From: Thermosynechococcus vestitus BP-1
GTDB lineage: Bacteria > Cyanobacteriota > Cyanobacteriia > Thermosynechococcales > Thermosynechococcaceae
DNA: 64,000 bases
Assembly: GCF_000011345.1 (NCBI RefSeq)
Contig: NC_004113.1
Span: forward strand, 1,240,001-1,304,000
Reading direction: 5' to 3'
Part shown: piece by piece, positions 55,573 to 64,000 of the stretch
How positions within the stretch are numbered: the first letter of the stretch is position 1
How the letters are laid out: each line of letters begins with the position of its first letter
Made by a program: the position numbers and the translations under genes
The notes under the pieces: model-generated
What the model was told of the DNA's origin: nothing
The model's input: only the letters and a program-made list of their open reading frames with translations
Database searches by the model: none

Positions 55573-56603
55573 GTAATGGCCGCAAAGGCATTTTCATCTA
55601 AACACCGACCGAAAATGCGACTACTGGCAATCGCCGCGCGTCCGATCAATGTTGCTCCTAGAAGCCGCCCTTGGCGATTGATGACCACTTGTCCTAGGCT
55701 CTGCCCCTCGGGACTCCACTGCTGAATCTCCCAGAGTTGAATGGGTTCCCTAAGGGACTGCTGCGCTTGCCGCCCATTCCAACCCACCCGCGCCATAGGA
55801 ATTGGTAAGGCAATCCACCAGGGCTGGGAACGGTAATCGAGGGGTATGGGTCGGCGCTGCAAAATCTGGCGGGCGATCGCAAAAGCTTCAAAGTAGGTCA
55901 GGGAGGGCAAATGGTATCCCCGCTGCCAACCGCCACAGGCATAGATTTGGGGGTGACTGGTACGTCCGTAGCGATTTAACCGCAGCCAACCCTGGGCATC
56001 CCGCTGTAGGGGGTGTAGATGCAAAGGACTGAAATCCGGGGCTTTGCGCTTTCCCGACCCGGGAATAGCTAGACCCAGAGCCTTTAGGGCAGCGTGCAGA
56101 CGATCGTTGAACCACGCATCTTCTGTTGTCACCACCGGCAGACCTTGTGCATCAGCATTAGGGGCTTTGCCAGACCAGTAGTGCCAACAGGCCAGCTCAA
56201 TTCTGCTGAGGGCATCCATATCCTGAAAATCCATTGCCGCTGGTGCATCAAGGAGCAAATAGCCTCGCGCGTAAAGGCGATCGCCCCCCACCTGAAAATG
56301 ACAGCGTGGCCGCCAAACAAATTCCCCCACCCCTGTGATCACATCTACCCCCACGAGTTCCAAGACCGCAGGGGCATAGCGTCGCTGTCCGTGGCTGAGG
56401 TGGGCTTGAAAGTGCTGCCAATGCTGGGCATCTAGGGTGCGGGGCGGAAACTGGGATAACCACCAGCGTTGCCACTGCCATTGCCACTGTCCATCAGGGG
56501 GTGGGATCACCAAGCCAATCCGCCCCAAGGGGGCACACCGATAGGCAATATCTAGCGCCAAGGGACTAGCGGCAACAATCAGCAAATCATACTCAAAACG
56601 CAT
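55476..56603 (-). CDS. Degenerate pyridine nucleotide-disulfide oxidoreductase-like protein
   Basis: This 375-residue protein starts like a flavoprotein (YDLLIVAASPLALDIAY), but the GxGxxG dinucleotide motif reads AASPLA. The central GRTSHPQIYACGGW resembles the FAD-binding T-x-x-P-x-I-x-A-x-G segment, and the end (VGWNGRQAQ, LGQVVINRQGRLLGATLIG) the dimerisation domain. No redox CxxxxC pair is present. I infer a relative that has lost classical activity. It is divergent from the truncated glgP and overlaps the methyltransferase tail to tail. Composition is Trp- and Gln-rich. Confidence 0.6.
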   Translation of the reverse strand: MRFEYDLLIVAASPLALDIAYRCAPLGRIGLVIPPPDGQWQWQWQRWWLSQFPPRTLDAQHWQHFQAHLSHGQRRYAPAVLELVGVDVITGVGEFVWRPRCHFQVGGDRLYARGYLLLDAPAAMDFQDMDALSRIELACWHYWSGKAPNADAQGLPVVTTEDAWFNDRLHAALKALGLAIPGSGKRKAPDFSPLHLHPLQRDAQGWLRLNRYGRTSHPQIYACGGWQRGYHLPSLTYFEAFAIARQILQRRPIPLDYRSQPWWIALPIPMARVGWNGRQAQQSLREPIQLWEIQQWSPEGQSLGQVVINRQGRLLGATLIGRAAIASSRIFGRCLDENAFAAITYAGWELDCQRQRSPKARRLPKSGSGLDSPLP

Positions 56604-56641
56604 AGGAAATTAAGATAGAAACGACGACATTGGCAGCCCCT

Positions 56642-57595
56642 ATGACGCCCATCCGCACGTTTAACGTTCGTCCCCACTTGCCGCAACGTTTGGAACCCCT
56701 GCGGGAACTGGCCTACAACCTCTACTGGACGTGGCACACCGAGGCGATCGCCCTGTTGCGCCGCCGCGATCCAGAACTGCGGGAGGAAACAAACCCCAAC
56801 CCGTTCACCCCCTTGGGACCCATTGGCCAAGATCGCCTCTGGGATGCAGCTGCCGACAACGGCTTTTTGGCACAGACGGAGCGGGGAATGAGCCAGTTTC
56901 AAGAATATGCCCAGCCTGTCCAGACGTGGTACCAGCAAACGGGCCCCGATGCGCCCCCGGGGGAGTGTATTGCCTATTTTTCCCTTGAATTTGGCCCCAC
57001 GGAGTGCCTGCCAATCTCTTCAGAGGGCTTGGGGGTCTTGGCTGGGGATCACCTTAAATCCGCCAGTGACCTAGGACTCCCCTTGGTGGGGGTGGGATTG
57101 CTCTATCAAAAGGGCTATTTTCCGCAGTACCTCGGTGGCGATCGCTGGCAGCAGGAGTGCTATCCCAGTAATGATTTTTATACCCTGCCCCTCAAGCTCA
57201 TCCCTACCCCTGAAGGTCAAGAGCATCGAATTAGCGTCGATTACCCCAATCGGAAGGTGCAAGCACGGATTTGGCAAGTCCAAGTGGGTCGGGTTCCCCT
57301 CTCTCTGTTGGATACAAATTTGCCAGAAAACAGTGCCTCCGATCAGCCGATCACCGATGACCGCTATGGCGGTGATACCGATCTGCACGGCTTGGGGTTG
57401 CGGCCAACGGTCTATCCCATGAATGAAGGGCACTCGGCCTTTTTGTCCCTAGAGCGGATTCGTCAGCCGCTCACCGAAGACCATCCCACCTATGGTGGGT
57501 CCTTGGAGATGGTGCAGGCCAGCCAGCTCTTTACCACCCATACGCCCCTGCCTGCGGGAATTGATCGATTTCCTGCCGATAAGGCGATCTACTAG
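56642..57595 (+). pseudogene. glgP: Truncated glycogen phosphorylase gene
   Basis: The 317-residue product matches the N-terminal third of bacterial alpha-glucan phosphorylase: LRELAYNLYWTWH, YFSLEFGPTECLPISSEGLG, then VYPMNEGHSAFL and FTTHTPLPAGIDRFP. The family's usual length is about 850 residues. The C-terminal catalytic domain, including the pyridoxal-phosphate lysine, is absent, and about 20 residues are missing between YGGDTD and LHGLGLRP. It stops soon after GIDRFPADKAIY. It cannot degrade glycogen, though the frame is otherwise intact, suggesting a recent loss. Confidence 0.85.
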
Positions 57596-57690
57596 TTCGC
57601 CAGCCGTCCATGAGGTTGTTTCTGTCTTGATTGAAACTGTGACTCGGTTTTGCCAACCCATCAAACAGGCGTCCCCTTTCTAAACGGCCT

Positions 57691-60156
57691 ATGCGATCGC
57701 CCCCGCCAAAAACGGTTGTTGATCTACCCACCGTCATCCTCACCCTCGAAAGTCAGGGGAAAACACTGACCTATTCCCTGACACAGCCAGAACATCGCCT
57801 GGGACGGGATCACCAGTGGGCGGATTTGGTGGTGCCCGATGATCCACTGTGGTCAGTGATTTCCAGCCGCCATGCCGTTTTTAAGCAACAGGGGGCAACC
57901 TACTACCTCTGGGATGGAGATGGCCATCAACGCCGCAGCACCAATGGCACCTTCTACAACCAACGCCGCATCGGCATTGAAGAGGGCTTTGCTCTCGGGG
58001 AAACCCTACGGCTAGAAATTGGCCAAGACCCGAAAAACAAAGTGCAATTGCTGGTCCAGATCCAGTTTTCGGCAACCGCCAGTCCACCCCCCTTACCACA
58101 GCAGCGCCGCCTTGTCCTGAAAACCCTCAAGGAATGGCCGCTGACTTTAGGGCGGCAAGCAAGCAACAGCTATCGGCATTGGCAACTGGATGCCCCCACG
58201 GTGTCCCTGCACCACGCCAGTATTGATCGCACCAGTGCGGGTCTCTACGTTCTGAGGGATTTGGGCAGCAGCAACGGCACCTACGTCAACGCCAAACTCC
58301 TCAAGGGACCCTACACACTGCGCAACGGTGATCAGATTCGCATTGGGCCTTTTGTCCTTCTCTACCACCATGAGACCTTAGAAATTAGGGACCAGGGCAG
58401 TCATCTTCGCATTGATGCTTGGGGATTGGAACGACGGGTAAAAACTCCAGCGGGCGATCGCGCCCTCTTGCAAGAGGTTGCCTTTGTGGCGGAGCCGAGA
58501 CAACTTGTGGGGATTGTCGGTGGCAGTGGTACGGGGAAATCCACCCTCTTAAAAGTGTTGATGGGGCTCGATCCGCCTCAGGAAGGACAGGTGCTGCTCA
58601 ATGGTTTGAATTTGCATCGCCATCTTGCCAGCTACCGCCACCAAATTGGTTATGTTCCCCAAGATGATATTGTCCATGCCCGCCTCACCGTGGCCGAAGT
58701 CCTGAATTATGCGGCGCAACTGCGCTTACCCGCGGATACCGATGCCCAAAACCGCAGGGCAGCAGTTGAGCGAGTTCTTGAACAGGTGCAGTTAAGGGGT
58801 ACGGAACATCAACGGGTGGCCAGCCTCAGTGGCGGTCAGCGCAAGCGGGTGAGTATTGCCGTTGAGCTATTGGCCAATCCCAAGCTCTTTTTCCTTGATG
58901 AACCCACGTCGGGTCTAGATCCGGGGCTCGACTTTTTGCTGATGCAGTTGCTGCGGCAATTGGCCGATCAAGAACGCACAATTGTTTTGGTTACCCACGC
59001 CACGAGTCATGTGTATTTGTGCGATCGCCTACTTGTTCTTGGTCCTGGGGGGCGGCTTTGCTATTTTGGCCCAGCCGATGAGGCTCGTCAATTCTTTAGT
59101 CCAACGGGCGATCGCCCTCTCAATTCTGTGGCTGAAATTTATGCTCTCCTGACTCCCGAAAATAGTGCTGCCTGGAGTCAAAAATTTCGCCAATCTGCCC
59201 ACTATCAACGCTACCTTGCCAGCCACCTCAGTATCGGGCCGCACTACGAGAGTACCAGTGTTCTGGGGGCAGAGAGTCGTCCCAATGCCGAAACACCACC
59301 GCAGCAGCCGGCACCGCCTCACCTCTACCAATGGCGGGTATTGTGCCACCGGCAGTGGCAACTCCTGTGGCGCGATCGCCTCAGCCTTGTCTTAAATTTG
59401 ATCAGTGTCCCTATTGCCCTGCTGCTTACTCGCTTTGCCAGCGATCGCTCCCCCTTTGTCCCCCAAGATCCCCCCAGCCTGCTGCAAGCGGCTCAAACCC
59501 TGCGCATTCTCTTTGTCTTTACCTGTGCCTGTCTTTGGGTGGGACTCTCGGGCTGGGCGCAAGCCCTGATCACAGAGGCGGCCATCTACCGCCGCGAACG
59601 CCTTGCCAATCTCAGTCTCTGGGCCTACATGGCCGCCAAACTCACCCTTGGCAAGGGCATGGCTTTGGCACAAACGCTACTCATTACCCTTGTGGGACTG
59701 TTGGCCTTTGGTCTGCCAAAGGGTGCCCTCCTCCCTTGGCCACTGGGGTTTGGCATCACCACCTTCCTGACACTAGTGGCGAGTCTCTGTTTGGGGCTTT
59801 TGATCTCGGCTGCTGTCCACAATAGCGATCAAGCCAGCAAGATTTTACCGCCGTTGCTCCTGCCGCAAATTATCTTTGCCGGCGTCCTCTTCAAGCTCAC
59901 GGGCATTGCAACGGCTCTCTCTTGGCTGACGATTGGCCGTTGGACAATGGGTGCCTATGGTGCCTTGATTGACGTGAATAGTATGGTACCGCCACCTCTT
60001 GATTTTGGTCTCTTTGAACCACCGCCCCAACCCTTTGATCCGACCCCTGTCTATGCCCCCACTTGGGGTAATCTGCTGCTGAATTGGGGAATGCTGATGC
60101 TCCACAGCCTGACTTACATGGGTGTGGCCACCTATCTACAACGGCGCAAAGGCTAG
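57691..60156 (+). CDS. FHA-FHA-ABC transporter (ABCG-type half transporter)
   Basis: This 821-residue fusion has a first FHA domain (about 20-115: HRLGRDHQWADL, ISSRHAVF, STNGTFYNQRRI) and a second (about 140-230: LGRQASNS, LHHASIDR, SSNGTYVNAKLL). An ATP-binding domain follows (about 245-480) with Walker A GGSGTGKST, signature SLSGGQRKRVS and Walker B LFFLDEPTSGLD. The C-terminal ABC-2 membrane domain has six helices (about 565-815). The FHA pair suggests phosphothreonine-dependent control of an exporter in the cytoplasmic membrane. The substrate is unknown. Confidence 0.92.
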   Translation: MRSPPPKTVVDLPTVILTLESQGKTLTYSLTQPEHRLGRDHQWADLVVPDDPLWSVISSRHAVFKQQGATYYLWDGDGHQRRSTNGTFYNQRRIGIEEGFALGETLRLEIGQDPKNKVQLLVQIQFSATASPPPLPQQRRLVLKTLKEWPLTLGRQASNSYRHWQLDAPTVSLHHASIDRTSAGLYVLRDLGSSNGTYVNAKLLKGPYTLRNGDQIRIGPFVLLYHHETLEIRDQGSHLRIDAWGLERRVKTPAGDRALLQEVAFVAEPRQLVGIVGGSGTGKSTLLKVLMGLDPPQEGQVLLNGLNLHRHLASYRHQIGYVPQDDIVHARLTVAEVLNYAAQLRLPADTDAQNRRAAVERVLEQVQLRGTEHQRVASLSGGQRKRVSIAVELLANPKLFFLDEPTSGLDPGLDFLLMQLLRQLADQERTIVLVTHATSHVYLCDRLLVLGPGGRLCYFGPADEARQFFSPTGDRPLNSVAEIYALLTPENSAAWSQKFRQSAHYQRYLASHLSIGPHYESTSVLGAESRPNAETPPQQPAPPHLYQWRVLCHRQWQLLWRDRLSLVLNLISVPIALLLTRFASDRSPFVPQDPPSLLQAAQTLRILFVFTCACLWVGLSGWAQALITEAAIYRRERLANLSLWAYMAAKLTLGKGMALAQTLLITLVGLLAFGLPKGALLPWPLGFGITTFLTLVASLCLGLLISAAVHNSDQASKILPPLLLPQIIFAGVLFKLTGIATALSWLTIGRWTMGAYGALIDVNSMVPPPLDFGLFEPPPQPFDPTPVYAPTWGNLLLNWGMLMLHSLTYMGVATYLQRRKG

Positions 60157-60387
60157 TACGGTGCTTTCATCACCACGCAGTAAGACTGCAAACCTCGTCC
60201 CGTTAGTCGGGTGATCAGCTGACAGAATGCTGAGGGATGTTGCTGTTCTTAAAACCGGTGTCCAAAAATACAACGACTCTCGCTCAAATCGGTTATGCTA
60301 GTATCCTAGGCTTTTTAATTCTAAACTACTCGCCCTAACCAATCAGTATTCCCTGACCTTCAGTTCAAAGAATTGAGGCGAGCATCT

Positions 60388-61308
60388 ATGACCCTATCGG
60401 GGAGTTCCCCTAGCCTGCTCTCTGTTGCCGAGCTACAAGACCTCAATCAACGCAGCAATTGGGCTGGCCTGCGACAGTTAGCCCTCCATTTAGGCATTCT
60501 CCTTGTGAGTGGTGCAGTGGGGCTGACGCAATTTGGGAAGCACGGGTGGTTAGCAATGCCGGCTCTCTTCCTCTGTGGCACTAGTTTGGCGACGATGTTT
60601 GCCACGCTCCATGAGTGCTCCCACCGCACAGCCTTTGCCAGTCAATGGTTGAATGACGCGGTGGCGTGGTTGGCGGGGCTGCTGTGTTTTTACAACAGTG
60701 ATTTTTACCGTCGCTATCACAGATGGCACCATCGCTACACGCAAATCCCCGGCAAAGACCCAGAACTGGCTGATGGCAAGCCCACGAACTGGCGAGAGTA
60801 CCTCTGGGAACTGAGTGGCTTACCTTGGTGGTGGGGCAAACTAAAAACCTTCTGGCATCTGTTCCTGGGTCGCTTGGAGGGCTATCCCTACATCACCCCT
60901 GAGGCGCGTCCTGCGGTGATTCGCTCGGCACGACTGCAACTGTTGACCTATGGGGGGGCGATCGCTCTTGCAGTTGCCTTGGGTTATCCTTGGCTGGTCT
61001 TGGCTTGGATCGGACTCTTAGCGGTGGGTCAGCCAGTTCTGCGATTTATTTTGCTGGCGGAGCACACCCATTGCAGCCACGATGCTAATGGCTTGATGAA
61101 TACCCGCACCACCCTAACTCTGTGGCCGATTCGTCTCTTCATGTGGAATATGCCCTACCACACGGAGCATCACCTCTATCCTTCAATTCCTTTCCATAGC
61201 CTTGGTAAGGCGCATACACTCCTGAAATCCCATCTAGGGCACTGTGTCTCGGGCTATTTCCAAGTGCATCGCCAAATTGTGGCACAGTTCAAGCAACCAT
61301 CACGGTAG
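60388..61308 (+). CDS. Membrane fatty-acid desaturase family protein
   Basis: This 306-residue membrane di-iron protein has three histidine boxes, HECSH (near 81), HRWHH (near 114) and HTEHH (near 258), with further His in LLAEHTHCSH, and about four transmembrane helices. The family inserts a double bond or hydroxyl into acyl chains or carotenoids. The boxes do not match the carotenoid hydroxylase CrtR or ketolase CrtW patterns as I know them, so a lipid or sphingolipid-type substrate is likelier. The ATG follows a GAGG sequence. No clear partner gene is adjacent. Confidence 0.8.
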   Translation: MTLSGSSPSLLSVAELQDLNQRSNWAGLRQLALHLGILLVSGAVGLTQFGKHGWLAMPALFLCGTSLATMFATLHECSHRTAFASQWLNDAVAWLAGLLCFYNSDFYRRYHRWHHRYTQIPGKDPELADGKPTNWREYLWELSGLPWWWGKLKTFWHLFLGRLEGYPYITPEARPAVIRSARLQLLTYGGAIALAVALGYPWLVLAWIGLLAVGQPVLRFILLAEHTHCSHDANGLMNTRTTLTLWPIRLFMWNMPYHTEHHLYPSIPFHSLGKAHTLLKSHLGHCVSGYFQVHRQIVAQFKQPSR

Positions 61309-61810
61309 GAACAGGGCAAACCCGGTACTTTCCCCTTGTCTGTGGTGCGACCTTGCAGACCCAGAAGTGGGCCGCTGCCGCGGGAATATCTACCGCAGGG
61401 TTGGGAAGCTCATTATGGCCGCTGGGATCTCCAGGATAGTTATATTAACACTTGGCTATATTAACACTTAGCTGAAGGGTGATATCGGCTCCCTGGGCAC
61501 CGAGGGCGATGATGCTGCTTGAGGGCCAAAATCCTAGGGATGGCGGCCAGTACCGACCCTTACTTTACAGTAGAAGACTGCCAGGCAGAGGCAAAAGGAT
61601 TGCCAAGGCCCAGGGGATTGATTTGGGGACACCGTGGTGGCAATCCTCCCCTGCGGATGCTGTGGTGATGCCGTGGCGGAACTTTTGGCCAGTGCTTGAC
61701 TTTCTGTATATCTACTTATTGCGATCGCCCGAGCACTGCGGGAAGATCGAACAAATAAGCCAAAAATAAGCCAAAATTGTTCCTGCTCAAGAGAGACCGC
61801 TACCACGCCC
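61309..61810. other. Intergenic region before glucosidase gene
   Basis: This 502-base gap holds a 16-bp tandem repeat at 61441-61472 and short open frames without convincing starts. One plus-strand frame near 61350-61460 (PLPREYLPQGWEAHYG and on) is coding-like but lacks a start and may be a gene remnant. Confidence 0.4.
61441..61472 (+). repeat. Tandem 16-bp repeat
   Basis: TATATTAACACTTGGC is followed directly by TATATTAACACTTAGC (15 of 16 identical). Confidence 0.7.
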
Positions 61811-63997
61811 ATGGAGACTGATGTTGTTTCCCTGTACGGGCGCAACTACATTCCCATTGTCGCCCCGCCCCTGCCTGCCACCAAAATTCAAACCCACCCC
61901 AAAACGGTTCCCGTCCTCAAGGACGATGATGTCTTGCTGATTTGTGATGAGTTGGGCAATATCTGCAATGACGAACAGCAAACGGCGATTACGGGGCTAT
62001 TTTGCCAAGATACGCGCTTCCTGAGTCAAGCGGAGTTGCGGGTGGGGGGCGATCGCCCCGTGCTTCTGAGTTTTCATTGTACGGGTAGCCACGCCCTCAA
62101 GGTAGTGTGTACCAACCCCAAACAGCCCAATGTACCAGCGGAAGCGCTGGCCATCGAACGCTGCCTCGTTGTGCGCGGCGCCCTTTTTGAAACGATTCTG
62201 ATTACCAACCACCAAGTACAGCCGGCAGTGGTGGATATTCAGCTGACCTTTGGGTCAGACTTTCAGGATTTATTTGAAATTCGCCAATACGGTGGTGGTC
62301 GCCCACAGCGGGGACAGACGTTGCAACCCGTCAGTTGTGAATTACGCCACACCAAGGGACGCGCCGATCTCTGCTTTGCCTATCAAGGCCTGGATGGTGC
62401 CCTGATGGAGACCCAAGTGCAGTTCTTGGGCACTCCCCCCGACCGTCTTGAGGACACCACGGCCACATGGCACCTGAAGCTGGAACCCCAAGGCTACCAC
62501 AGTATTCACTATTGCGTCCGTCCCTTTACCAATGGCGCCCCCACGGCACAGGTGGCAGTTCCTTCCTCCCTAGCGGCTGCGGATCAAGCGGCTCAACAGG
62601 AACGGCAACAGTGGTGGTCAGACTGTACAGAAATCGTCACCTCGAATCCGCAGTGGAACCGCATCCTGCGGCGGGGGATGGCGGATCTCTATATGCTGTT
62701 GCAGTCCTTTGGCCATGGCAAGGTTTTGACTGCGGGTATTCCTTGGTTTGCGACGCTCTTTGGTCGCGACTCAATTATTTCAGCAATGCAAACGCTGATC
62801 CTCAATCCGGCGATCGCCCGCGATACCCTGCGCACCCTTGCCCACTACCAAGGCCGGGAAATCTGTCCTGAGCGCGATGAGCAACCGGGAAAAATTCTCC
62901 ACGAGCTGCGCTTTGGCGAAATGGCACGCAACCGCGAAATCCCCCATACCCCCTACTACGGCACAGTGGATGCCACACCGCTGTGGCTCATGCTCTACAG
63001 CGACTACTATGCGTGGACAGGCGATCGCGCCACCATCGAGGTGCTCTGGCCCCATGCCCTTGCTGCCATGGCTTGGATTGATCAACAAATGGCCGCCACG
63101 GGCTACCTCAGCTATAATCGCCAAGCCGCCAAAGGGATTGACAACCAGGGTTGGAAGGACTCCGGTAACTGCATTGTTAACCGCCGCGGCGAACTGGCCC
63201 AGGGTCCCATTGCCCTCTGTGAGGTCCAAGGCTATGTTTATGCCGCCAAAACTCGCCTCAGTGTTATTGCTCACGCCCTAGGCTATGGCGAGTGGGGCGA
63301 TCGCTGGCAGCGGCAGGCCACCGACCTCAAAGCGCGCTTTAACCGCGACTTTTGGCTGGAATCCGACGGATTCTATGCCCTTGCCCTCGACGGTGAGGGT
63401 CGGCCGGTGGATAGCCTCACCTCCAATGCTGGCCAATGTCTGATGACAGGGATTTGTGACCCCGAGAAAGCCCAAGGGGTGGGGCAACGGCTGCGGCTAC
63501 CGGATCTGTTCAATGGTTGGGGGATTCGTACCCTGAGCAGCACCTCCCCAGCCTACAATCCCATTGGCTACCACTTGGGGTCAGTGTGGCCCCACGATAC
63601 CAGCCTGATTGCCTTTGGTCTGCGGGCAATTGGCGATAGTGACTTTGCCCTGACTCTTGTGGATACCCTTTTTGAGATGACCTGTCGGCAGCCGGATTTG
63701 CGCCCCCCAGAACTGTTCTGTGGCTTCGATCGCCAGACCTATCCCCAGCCCGTACAGTACCCAGTGGCCTGCTCCCCCCAAGCCTGGGCAACCGCCAGCC
63801 TCTTCCAGTTCATCCAGATCATGGTTTGGCCACTTGTGGATGCTCCCCAAGGCAAATTCTTGCTCCACCAGCCCCTGTTGCCCGCCAGTATCGAGGAACT
63901 CCACATTCGGAATCTACGCCTTGGCGACAGTCGCTTTGAGCTGCGGCTCTGGCGCACGGGGGAGAACGGCTGTGACTGGGAACTCCACACCGCGTAA
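61811..63997 (+). CDS. Amylo-alpha-1,6-glucosidase (glycogen-debranching type)
   Basis: This 728-residue protein has an N-terminal beta-rich domain (about 35-240, with LGNICNDEQQTAITGLFCQDTRF read in parts LGNIC and GLFCQDTRF) typical of bacterial glycogen-debranching enzymes. A C-terminal (alpha/alpha)6 barrel (about 285-700) contains AGIPWFATLFGRDS, HELRFGEMA, YYGTVDATPL and the GSVWPHDTSLIAFGL motif with the likely catalytic carboxylates. The GH133-like family hydrolyses alpha-1,6 branches of glycogen or related glucosides. With the phosphorylase gene damaged nearby, glycogen breakdown in this strain would depend on another phosphorylase gene. Confidence 0.88.
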   Translation: METDVVSLYGRNYIPIVAPPLPATKIQTHPKTVPVLKDDDVLLICDELGNICNDEQQTAITGLFCQDTRFLSQAELRVGGDRPVLLSFHCTGSHALKVVCTNPKQPNVPAEALAIERCLVVRGALFETILITNHQVQPAVVDIQLTFGSDFQDLFEIRQYGGGRPQRGQTLQPVSCELRHTKGRADLCFAYQGLDGALMETQVQFLGTPPDRLEDTTATWHLKLEPQGYHSIHYCVRPFTNGAPTAQVAVPSSLAAADQAAQQERQQWWSDCTEIVTSNPQWNRILRRGMADLYMLLQSFGHGKVLTAGIPWFATLFGRDSIISAMQTLILNPAIARDTLRTLAHYQGREICPERDEQPGKILHELRFGEMARNREIPHTPYYGTVDATPLWLMLYSDYYAWTGDRATIEVLWPHALAAMAWIDQQMAATGYLSYNRQAAKGIDNQGWKDSGNCIVNRRGELAQGPIALCEVQGYVYAAKTRLSVIAHALGYGEWGDRWQRQATDLKARFNRDFWLESDGFYALALDGEGRPVDSLTSNAGQCLMTGICDPEKAQGVGQRLRLPDLFNGWGIRTLSSTSPAYNPIGYHLGSVWPHDTSLIAFGLRAIGDSDFALTLVDTLFEMTCRQPDLRPPELFCGFDRQTYPQPVQYPVACSPQAWATASLFQFIQIMVWPLVDAPQGKFLLHQPLLPASIEELHIRNLRLGDSRFELRLWRTGENGCDWELHTA

Positions 63998-64000
63998 TGA

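Noticed and set aside
61479-61769. Possible 96-residue gene before the glucosidase
   Set aside because: Composition and lack of a ribosome site suggest chance; the region looks like degraded non-coding sequence.

Overview
This 64-kb window looks like chromosomal DNA of a unicellular, probably thermophilic cyanobacterium, most likely Thermosynechococcus or a close relative. The signs are psb30 (a 46-residue photosystem II subunit), petH with a CpcD-like phycobilisome-anchoring domain, an RbcR-type LysR regulator, a PAM68-like photosystem II assembly protein, the phylloquinone genes menF and menE, a SomB-type porin, and very many HIP1 palindromes (GCGATCGC). The genus is an inference from recognised proteins, not from a database search.

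Layout. 1-0.5 kb: the 3' end of a peroxiredoxin gene, a terminator and tRNA-Ser(UGA). 0.55-7.5 kb: a five-gene exopolysaccharide operon on the minus strand (Wzy/EpsG-like polymerase, GT4 glycosyltransferase, nucleotide-sugar 6-dehydrogenase, UDP-glucuronate epimerase, Wzz/BY-kinase-like protein); its upstream genes are clearly AT-rich. 7.8-15.7 kb: a FeoA-like protein coupled to a CHASE2 Ser/Thr kinase, divergent rbcR, rpsO, a PAM68-like gene, a MOD1/diguanylate cyclase pair and petH. 15.9-25.2 kb: menF, msrB with a coupled histidine kinase, sepF-proC, dapA and rnj (RNase J). 25.5-27.3 kb: menE and rsfS. 27.3-35.3 kb: a region rich in gene relics (a P-type ATPase fragment, unassigned open frames, a truncated thrC copy, a decayed cas2-cas5 piece) around intact P-type ATPase, thrC and phosphatase genes. 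35.3-43.6 kb: an RDD membrane protein, an adenosine deaminase-like gene, leuD, an FHA protein, a [2Fe-2S] ferredoxin and glmS. 43.9-50.3 kb: murE, a degenerate DinG-like protein, larE, psb30 and recJ. 50.35-51.19 kb: a complete IS5-family element. 51.2-57.6 kb: a porin gene behind a Fur/Zur-like box, a wrecked COG0523 metallochaperone gene, a DUF561/Ycf23 gene, an RNA m5C methyltransferase, a degenerate flavoprotein-like gene and a truncated glycogen phosphorylase. 57.7-64.0 kb: an FHA-FHA-ABC transporter, a membrane fatty-acid desaturase and a glycogen-debranching-type glucosidase.

Most genes are housekeeping or photosynthetic. The accessory content is mainly decay: at least five protein genes survive only as damaged copies (P-type ATPase, thrC copy, cas2/cas5, COG0523, glgP). 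Three further predicted enzymes have lost canonical catalytic motifs while keeping open frames (the Wzc-like ATPase, the DinG-like helicase and the flavoprotein-like oxidoreductase). I found no intact CRISPR array, prophage or clearly new multi-gene defence system. The most unusual signals are the cas2-cas5 relic, the pseudo-enzymes with intact frames, the two ATGA-coupled signalling pairs (FeoA/CHASE2 kinase and MsrB/histidine kinase), and three regulatory candidates: a perfect CRP-type palindrome before the FHA gene, a Fur/Zur-type box before the porin, and an ATGTAAC repeat cluster between the CHASE2 kinase and rbcR.
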